Below, piece after piece: positions 57,565-64,000 of a DNA stretch of 64,000 bases. A program made the translations under genes and the position numbers. This stretch comes from Euryodendron excelsum (Eukaryota; Streptophyta; Magnoliopsida; Ericales; Pentaphylacaceae), in the NCBI GenBank assembly GCA_033060915.1, contig CM065397.1:20097501-20161500 (forward strand), in the 5' to 3' direction. Position 1 is the stretch's first letter, and each line of letters starts with the position of its first letter. Below the pieces are notes generated by a model, which had not been told where the DNA came from, made no database searches, and saw only the letters and a program-made list of their open reading frames with translations.

Positions 57565-59115
57565 TTAGGCATAGTCGTCAATGATAACGGCGAGGAGAGA
57601 CGTGTATATCTGAAGCACACCAATGTTAATTGAATGATTAGGTAAGGGCTGATAAGCAATTTCATCTGCGGAGGGAAGCAGGTGGACTCTCCTTTTTTTA
57701 ATTATAGTAGATAGATAATACACAATCATAGCACATGCGTTGAATGCGGAAGACATAGCAAATATGCTTCGGCACAAACCAAATCTTTGCATCTGCACAA
57801 AAAGAGCAAAAGCTTCTCTAAAGTGACCATGTTTGAAAGGAATCTAATGGTACGCCACGAAAAAGCATCTGGTTTTACATACGGCAAAGGATCAATTGGA
57901 CATATTGAGTGGTGTTTTGAGAGTAATTCCACATGGAGATGAGGACTTGATGGACAACTGATAGTTCCAGATGTTTAAGACTATTAATGATAAACTGCTT
58001 TGTCAGCTTCAAAAGCAAAGGGCGAAAAATCCAAAACTAGTAAAGGGTGCTTGTGTTGTGGTTTTGAGTTCCTTGGCTTGTGTTCTAATAGTAACCACAG
58101 GAAGAAAGCGGGGAGCATTCTCTATCAAATAATAATGGAGGGGGTTCATGGTCCCTAGTCTCGTTTTTGCCGAGCCTGATTCTCTATGGTCCCTAATCTT
58201 GTTTTTGCCGAGCCCTTTGGCACTGGTGCTGCTTAATTCGCATGAAATTAGGTTTCAAAATGTAATACTGCAACCCGGTAGAGTTATGAGATCTCTTCAC
58301 ACTTCTAGTAAACAGTACTAGCAGTGTGGTTGGCACCTGGAATCACCTATGGAATTGAAATTTGAGGTCCTCTTAGCTCAAAATTTAAACTAACAAGGCC
58401 TTCAATTCCAAATCTAAGCCATGGATTCTGTACTACCATATGCAACATAAGCTTACTGCTACCTATCACTTCACTAATTTAAGCTATTTTGATAGCTGCA
58501 GATGCAACCTGCTCAGGGGGTAAATATCATTATCTAGTTGAATATGTCATATGCACAGAGCTTCAATTCAAGAATGTTGTCACAATGCCAACTAAAAAAG
58601 AAGAGATTTTAGTCTTATTTAGCTTCACATGTTGCTTCCGTGTCATTTTATTGAAAGACGCAACAACTTGACTATCAGCCGTTCAACTTTGTCACTTCCT
58701 ATCCCTTTCTACCAGTTCATCTCAATGCATCAAATTCTTGTTCATGCAATTAGACAAGATACTGAATAAACAGTAGAGACATTCTAGAGTGCAACTGATA
58801 ACAGATGAGATTTAGAATACATATGACTTTTCTTCCATCAAAATTTGCAAACAATTCATATAAAGATGGATAATTGGAAGTCAGATGTAAGAACAAAAGG
58901 ACTGAGAATAAAAACACAATGTCAAACGAGAAATAGATATTCATGTAACTTTCTGATGATGAATGGCGATACCTGATTTCAGTATAGCAGTTCAGCATAA
59001 CAGAGCAAATCCATAACTATTTGTGAACATGTCCTGCATAAGTTAATTACTACCAAAACACAGAGATGACAAGATCACCACATTATTGATTAGGACAATG
59101 GTTTGTATACATACT

Positions 59116-59159
<44 letters not shown>

Positions 59160-59399
59160 TTCCAACTATGTAAATAAATGATCCAGTATACAAAATACAT
59201 GTCGTAGGACATTTGCTCTCCAAGACATATGCTGGAGCCAAATATAGCGATTGGCAAGTGAACCTCAACTCTTACACTCAAGAACCTTTCTATTAAAAAA
59301 AAAAAGCTTGCTATCTCCTTTGTAAGTAAGAAAATTCCAAAACTGTTGAAGAACAGTAGCAATAGCGACTATATGTATATATAAAGAACAAAGATCTCT
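57565..59399. other. intergenic region downstream of the cytochrome b561-type gene
   Basis: I see no recognisable gene in this stretch. It holds the 3' UTR side of the gene at 59,400-62,093 and a 42-base (GA)n tract at 59,117-59,158 (read as CT repeats on the gene's strand). Small frames here have no family features. Confidence 0.4.
59117..59158. repeat. (GA)21 microsatellite
   Basis: An uninterrupted GA dinucleotide run lies 240 bases beyond the stop codon of the cytochrome b561-type gene. Confidence 0.95.
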
Positions 59400-62093
59400 C
59401 TATCTATTCAAAGGCTCTAGCTGAACTTCCATTCTTCCTGATGGAGCTGACTCTTTCTCCGCAAATGCCCGACTTGGGCTCAGGAGGTCAATATCGTCCT
59501 CCTCACTGTTACCCAACACCCAACTGCTTCTTCCAAAAATTCTATCCCTCCTTCGCTGTTTTTCACGATACTCCAAATACATTACTGTCAAAGCACCAAT
59601 CAAGAACCAAACTATCAAAGCCCAGTTGAGTCCACGAACATTGTCGACACCATATCTATCTCCTAGATGCTTCATTCCACTAATAAGAGCTGCAATCCCA
59701 ACAACAATGGCACATCTGCCAACAACAACGTGAAAATACTCCCAAATGAGCCTTTTCGAAGAAACCTCCTCCCCATTAGCAGGCCCTTTAGGTCTCATGT
59801 ATGCATTCACTGGTTGTAGACAAGCCAAAGAAATAGCTGCCATTCCAAACTTAACATGTAGCGAGTCAAAATGAAGACCCTGAAGCTCAGCTACAGCAAA
59901 AAGAAAGCCAAGCAGGACAATTGCTAATCCTGAATATTGCAAGTAAACATGAAGCTGGTACCATCCATCACCCTTAACATGTTTTAAGTACCTAGCTGCC
60001 AATATTCCACCGGGAAGCAAAATTCCCCAAGCAAGAAACATCATGAACCCATGTACAGCTAAGACAGGGCGTAAAGCCTCCTCTGCCTCCGCAGAACCAC
60101 GCATAAGATGCACCCGAACTGGCCTACTGCTTGTTACAGAATGCATATTACTCTCACTCAAATGATCTTCTGACCAACGAGCACCCATGGCCCAGATAAC
60201 TTTTAGAGGGGTTGTAGGATCAATAATATTCTGACACTCTGGCCTTTCACCCCCACTGCATGATGGATTCAAGGGACGGGTGAACTCCAAAGTGATGATG
60301 CCATTTTCTGATTTACATCTTACATATGTCAAACTCTCAATTGTTGGATGTATTCTTGAGGCATCCTTTCCATCAATCCAATAGGTATTAACCCGCCCTT
60401 TGTCATTATCATCAAGCCAACCCACATAAGCAAAGCTATTTACCATTTCACTACCAAACCCTATTGCAAGATAGCGACTTTTTTTCTCACCCCGAGCTGC
60501 AAAAGATATTGAATTTTCTGACAATGTCCAAAATAAAGTAACTTGCTGATCATCTAAAACAACACTGTTGTTATACATATCTGACAAACCCCCATCAACC
60601 ACTTGAACTTCCCAGCCCATTTTCTGTGTAAACAACGACTGATAGTAAACTTGATCCGGGGTGTTTCGGTCTGGTGCCCAAATTAATTCCATAGGACTGG
60701 CTTGGACTCCTTCAGCTTCTGGCCCCCCTGCATAAATAGTCTCCGTCATATTTCTTAGAGTTGCATTCCCACCAAGTGGGTCAGAAGTAACATAAAATGC
60801 AACATCATGACCAGCTTGTATCAAGAACTTCACAGGCACCCCCCTTTCTACCCTCAAGACAGGAGCCTCCTTCTTGTTAATGTAAATAACTTTTGAAGGG
60901 TTCGGGGGATTCGGATAATGCAAAGCGGGGCCTGTAGAAACAACAAGTGGTGCATTTCCATCTGCAGTGATGAGATCTTGATCCACCTTATCTTCGGCAT
61001 CCAATGGTCCCAAGCAATCATTCACATGCTCAGAAAAAGTAAGCACCAAATGCCCATAAGTCCCGCCATGATTTTGGGGAAGATAATAATGATGAAGACT
61101 ATCAGGCGGTGTTATCAAACCCATAGCCCAAATCAGAGTCATGTTATTCACATTATCCACTGGCAAATCATACTTCTTATCATCTGACTTCAAAGGCCTC
61201 TGATACCGAATAAATGATACGCCATCTTTCCTATGCCCATAAACCAACCTCGAGTTGTTCACCAAACCAGTAGTGTTCGACCCTTCATACATTGTGTCGG
61301 GACACACACCCTGAGCTTCACCATCCTCCTTCGTTATGCACTCACTATAATCGGTAATGTAAAAATCATCAGCAAATGGCATACCATCCTCCTTGAACCC
61401 TGTCACCGTCACATCAGCACCAAGCATAAGCTTGGATGATGAACTAGAATTTGCCCACCCCAAGGCCATGTAATTCTGAATCCCTATCGCTGCCTCCAAG
61501 CCAATATCAATCACACCCTCCTCCACCTTCAAAGTCCACCTAACCCTAAAATTTGGCAACAATGCCTTACAATTTTCAAACATTGTTGGCCGCTCATAAA
61601 CCCGAACACTCAAGTTGCTCCCGCGAACCACAGGCGAAGGCGATGGGGCAGAATCCTCAGACCCATTTCTCGAATTTCTCAATACAACATGCCCGAAGTC
61701 CGACGCTGTAGGAATGTCCCAAATGGAGACGACCCTGCTCTTATCCCAAGTCACATTGGTCATTAAATTCACAACAAAGCTATCATTGTTGTAAGTTCTG
61801 TTCAGTTTCATATCAGAAATCACAAACCCACTCGTTAAATTCGCGAAATCGTCGCCAATCGCACCCCACCAGCGCACATCAGACCCTTGGAGCATATCAA
61901 ATTCGCTAACCCTAAACGAACAATCATCGATCAACTCAAAGACCCCTCTGAGTTGGTGTTGAAGCATTACGAAGTCAGATTCGAAATTAATCAGAGAAGT
62001 GTTAGTCTTGGGACAACTCGGACCCGGATCCGAATAGCAAAGAAGAATCCAATGGAAGAGAAACCATAGGAAGACTAGGAGAGTTCTTGCCAT
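59400..62093 (-). CDS. DM13-DOMON-DOMON-cytochrome b561 membrane protein
   Basis: An intact 897-codon frame without introns, with ATG at 62,091-62,093 and TAG at 59,400-59,402. It encodes a signal peptide (residues 1-21), a DM13 domain (about 28-140), a first DOMON domain (about 173-330), a linker domain with a cupredoxin-like look (about 400-500), a second DOMON domain (about 513-640) and a five-helix cytochrome b561 core (about 675-840). The core has candidate haem ligands His681, His715, His746 and His788. A charged cytosolic tail follows. The family is plant-specific in this architecture, and Arabidopsis has one close member of similar length. CyDOM proteins are thought to pass electrons across the plasma membrane (ascorbate/iron-type redox). 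About a dozen N-glycosylation sequons in the N-terminal half fit an extracellular location. The start is supported by the signal peptide directly after it. It stands alone, with TE relics downstream. Confidence 0.95.
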   Translation of the reverse strand: MARTLLVFLWFLFHWILLCYSDPGPSCPKTNTSLINFESDFVMLQHQLRGVFELIDDCSFRVSEFDMLQGSDVRWWGAIGDDFANLTSGFVISDMKLNRTYNNDSFVVNLMTNVTWDKSRVVSIWDIPTASDFGHVVLRNSRNGSEDSAPSPSPVVRGSNLSVRVYERPTMFENCKALLPNFRVRWTLKVEEGVIDIGLEAAIGIQNYMALGWANSSSSSKLMLGADVTVTGFKEDGMPFADDFYITDYSECITKEDGEAQGVCPDTMYEGSNTTGLVNNSRLVYGHRKDGVSFIRYQRPLKSDDKKYDLPVDNVNNMTLIWAMGLITPPDSLHHYYLPQNHGGTYGHLVLTFSEHVNDCLGPLDAEDKVDQDLITADGNAPLVVSTGPALHYPNPPNPSKVIYINKKEAPVLRVERGVPVKFLIQAGHDVAFYVTSDPLGGNATLRNMTETIYAGGPEAEGVQASPMELIWAPDRNTPDQVYYQSLFTQKMGWEVQVVDGGLSDMYNNSVVLDDQQVTLFWTLSENSISFAARGEKKSRYLAIGFGSEMVNSFAYVGWLDDNDKGRVNTYWIDGKDASRIHPTIESLTYVRCKSENGIITLEFTRPLNPSCSGGERPECQNIIDPTTPLKVIWAMGARWSEDHLSESNMHSVTSSRPVRVHLMRGSAEAEEALRPVLAVHGFMMFLAWGILLPGGILAARYLKHVKGDGWYQLHVYLQYSGLAIVLLGFLFAVAELQGLHFDSLHVKFGMAAISLACLQPVNAYMRPKGPANGEEVSSKRLIWEYFHVVVGRCAIVVGIAALISGMKHLGDRYGVDNVRGLNWALIVWFLIGALTVMYLEYREKQRRRDRIFGRSSWVLGNSEEDDIDLLSPSRAFAEKESAPSGRMEVQLEPLNR

Positions 62094-62260
62094 GGGAAAG
62101 AGAAGATCCGAGTTAACGGATCAGGGTGGTGGACTTGGATCCGGAATAGTCGTGCTTTTTCGTGTGATATGAGATGCGGGATGTTTGAAGGAGTGGTGGT
62201 GAGAGAAAGTACCTGATGGTCGCCGAGGGAGCTCTCTGAGTCGCCGGCGATGGTGTGTCC

Positions 62261-62294
<34 letters not shown>

Positions 62295-62330
62295 GTGACC
62301 CGGAAGAAGCGAGTCTAGAAGTCGTCGTTG
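62094..62330 (-). promoter_or_regulatory. 5' UTR / proximal promoter of the cytochrome b561-type gene, with (GA)n
   Basis: A GA run at 62,262-62,292 (CT on the gene's strand), 170-200 bases upstream of the ATG, is typical of plant 5' UTR/core promoter Y-patches. ATCAG|GTACTT at about 62,211-62,218 could be a donor for a leader intron, but no clear acceptor was found. Confidence 0.45.
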
Positions 62331-62580
62331 TTACGTTGAAATAGGGGTTTGTAGTTTATGGTTTTGGTGGGCCATCCGAGGAATTGCGTGACTTCTACTA
62401 GGATTCCCACTTGGGCCGTTTGTTATTGTTATATTTGTTTTTTTTGTCTCATTATTATATTATTTTTAATTGATAATCCTATCTAACTATTATTATTTAT
62501 TAATTAATTAATATACATATACATCTATACATATATATATATATATAAATACATACACATTTTTCATAATTGATTAAATT

Positions 62581-62878
62581 TTTTTTATACCAACTCACAA
62601 AAGGGTCTAATCTTAACACCATTAAATACTCATTCACATCCAAACGTTGTGAGACGTCAACCCAAAGCGTAAACTTAGCTCCCAAACGTAAGTTGCAAAG
62701 TCTTAATTATACCTAAAGATAGCCACACTATCCTTGATTGAAGCTGACCTGAGAACGCTTCATACCCGTCAAAACGGAGCCCGTTTGTTTTTTTTTTATA
62801 GCAACTCACAAAGGATTTAAGTACTATAAAACCATTAAATATTCACTCACACACCCAAACATCCCCATGTGAGACGCT
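62581..62878. repeat. two-copy direct repeat upstream of the cytochrome b561-type gene
   Basis: Copies at 62,581-62,656 and 62,791-62,878 share TTTTTTATA(C/G)CAACTCACAAA, CCATTAAATA(C/T)TCA(T/C)TCACA, CCAAAC and GTGAGACG. The spacing is about 210 bases. Confidence 0.75.
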
Positions 62879-63489
62879 ATAGTTGATTGAATTTAAACAC
62901 TAACGCTTGGTCTATAGTAGGTCATAAAATATAGTAGGTCCTATTTTATGACAATTATAACTGTATTTATACTCTTTTTTCTTGTATCGTGAACATAGAA
63001 AAAAGGTAAAAAGTAGGGGGAACTAATATAACAGTTACAACTTGAGCTAATCTCCATATTTTCTTTAAAATTGTTATGATCATGGAAGGAGTTACGTCAA
63101 TTGTTTAAATGATTGGATTCACATTTTTCCGTTACATGATGGGCCTCGCGATGCGAGAGGAATGGTTATAATTCTTATGAATGTAGCCAGAAGGATGTAG
63201 TGAAGCTATGATTTTATTTTTGGGGTCTATAATTATAGTGGATCTTTTTATTTCATGCAAGGGAGGTTATTTCACTTCATGTGAAAAATTCTTGAGCTTA
63301 ATTTATAATACATATAAGAGGTTATTTTGAGGGCGGGGGTCATGGCCACGCTTGGCCGTACTGTACTTTCGTCTCTAGATGAAGTTATAGCCGAGCAACA
63401 TTTTTATTTTTACTTTTTTATTTATTTATTTTTACATTTATGAAAAGTAATTATGCTTTATACACAAAACACTCAAGTAAGACTCAATT

Positions 63490-63662
63490 TTATGAGTCTG
63501 TTTAATAGGACTTTTTAGTTTGATTTTTTTTAGCTTGCAAACAAAAAAAAAACTTTTTTTTTTTTTGGTGTATCTTTAGTTTATAAAAGCAAAAAAAAAA
63601 ATTAACTTTTTAATTTATAAGCTAAAAGAGTCAAATAAAAAACAATTTAAAATAAACTCTAC
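63490..63662. repeat. imperfect inverted repeat, MITE-like
   Basis: The left arm (GTCTGTTTAATAGGACTTTT ... TTTTTTTTAGCTTGC) resembles the reverse complement of the right arm (GCTAAAAGAGTCAAATAAAAAAC ...). The centre is A- and T-run rich. No clean target duplication was found, so a MITE is only one possibility. Confidence 0.35.
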
Positions 63663-64000
63663 CAATCCTATCTTTAATAATGTTTCGTCCTAGCACCCAA
63701 CATATGCCCATTTTGATAAACTGTGCTATATCCCACTGAACTCTACTGTTCTGACGTGTCTAAAGGCAAGAGGCATGTATGTGAATGGTATGCAGGAAAA
63801 CAAGAGAAAGATGAAATTTTGTGTGCAAAAGTGAAATCAGAAAATCTACGAAGGGACATCAAAAGTGAAGGCAGATCTTTTGATCCCTACCGACACTGGG
63901 GTGCGAAAGCACGATGAGTAAATCAAATTAGATACATGGTAATCCACCCTAAAAGTCCCTAAGTAGAGAGGAGATGCTTATTAGACTCCCTTGGATCTTT

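Larger units (their letters stand above)
62331..64000. other. AT-rich upstream intergenic region
   Basis: No convincing gene was found. It contains a (TA)n stretch (about 62,514-62,547), a duplicated 80-base motif (62,581-62,656 and 62,791-62,878), poly-A/T runs and an imperfect inverted repeat near 63,490-63,660. A 64-codon plus-strand frame at 63,723-63,917 matches nothing I know. Confidence 0.45.

Noticed and set aside
59441..61439. Several plus-strand open frames of 60-90 codons across the cytochrome b561-type gene
   Set aside because: They are antisense shadows of the intact 897-codon gene and have no protein family features.
62500..62685. 61-codon minus-strand frame with a Tyr/Ile run
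   Set aside because: It is a translation of the (TA)n microsatellite and AT-rich upstream DNA.

Overview
The window is nuclear DNA from a flowering plant, probably a dicot with a repeat-rich genome. The evidence is plant Ty1/copia and Ty3/gypsy (Tat lineage) retrotransposons, very long LTRs with a tRNA-Arg-type primer site, a pentatricopeptide-repeat (PPR) relic, and one intact plant-type DM13/DOMON/cytochrome b561 gene. All positions, repeats and target-site duplications (TSDs) were read by eye. I ran no alignment or database search.

Layout. 1-775 holds little that I recognise. 775-53,525 is almost entirely nested LTR retrotransposons. From 775 to 8,321 there is a copia pol fragment and a pair of LTRs of one long-LTR family, where a 4.86-kb solo LTR (3,080-7,935, TSD GGTGT) sits inside an opposite-strand copy of itself. 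From 8,322 to 53,525 there is a four-level nest. Copia-C (minus strand; RNase H end at 8,600-8,941, the rest at 46,080-53,525) is split by Tat-A (minus strand, 8,947-46,074, TSD CTTAT/CTTAC). Tat-A is split by Ogre-like element B (plus strand, 15,282-36,257). The damaged 5' LTR of B is split by Copia-E (minus strand, 15,320-24,317, TSD AGATC). Smaller insertions are a 1.3-kb solo LTR (12,002-13,307, TSD GAGGG), a 1.8-kb solo LTR of the Copia-C family (47,408-49,207, TSD GGTTT), and a 232-bp MITE-like element (46,836-47,067).

The most unusual content is in Tat-A. Besides gag, protease, RT, RNase H, a second plant-type RNase H and integrase on the minus strand, it carries a plus-strand (antisense) gene between the 3' LTR and the end of pol. 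This gene encodes a plant mobile domain (PMD) protein. It has a TATA box of its own and at least one convincing GT-AG intron that is phase 0 on both sides. The reading frame can be followed across both later insertions (12,002-13,307 and 15,289-36,257).

53,526-59,399 is low-copy, gene-poor DNA. It has an orphan exon that looks like ALG5 (dolichyl-phosphate glucosyltransferase), a frameshifted PPR pseudogene, and several open segments with splice-site-like ends that I cannot name. 59,400-62,093 is a complete, intronless 897-codon gene on the minus strand for a membrane DM13-DOMON-DOMON-cytochrome b561 protein, with a (GA)n tract upstream. 62,300-64,000 is its AT-rich upstream region, with a duplicated 80-bp motif and an imperfect inverted repeat.

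All retroelement reading frames are broken by stops and frameshifts. Many of the stops fit C-to-T or G-to-A decay, as expected for old, methylated copies. Only the cytochrome b561-type gene looks functional.
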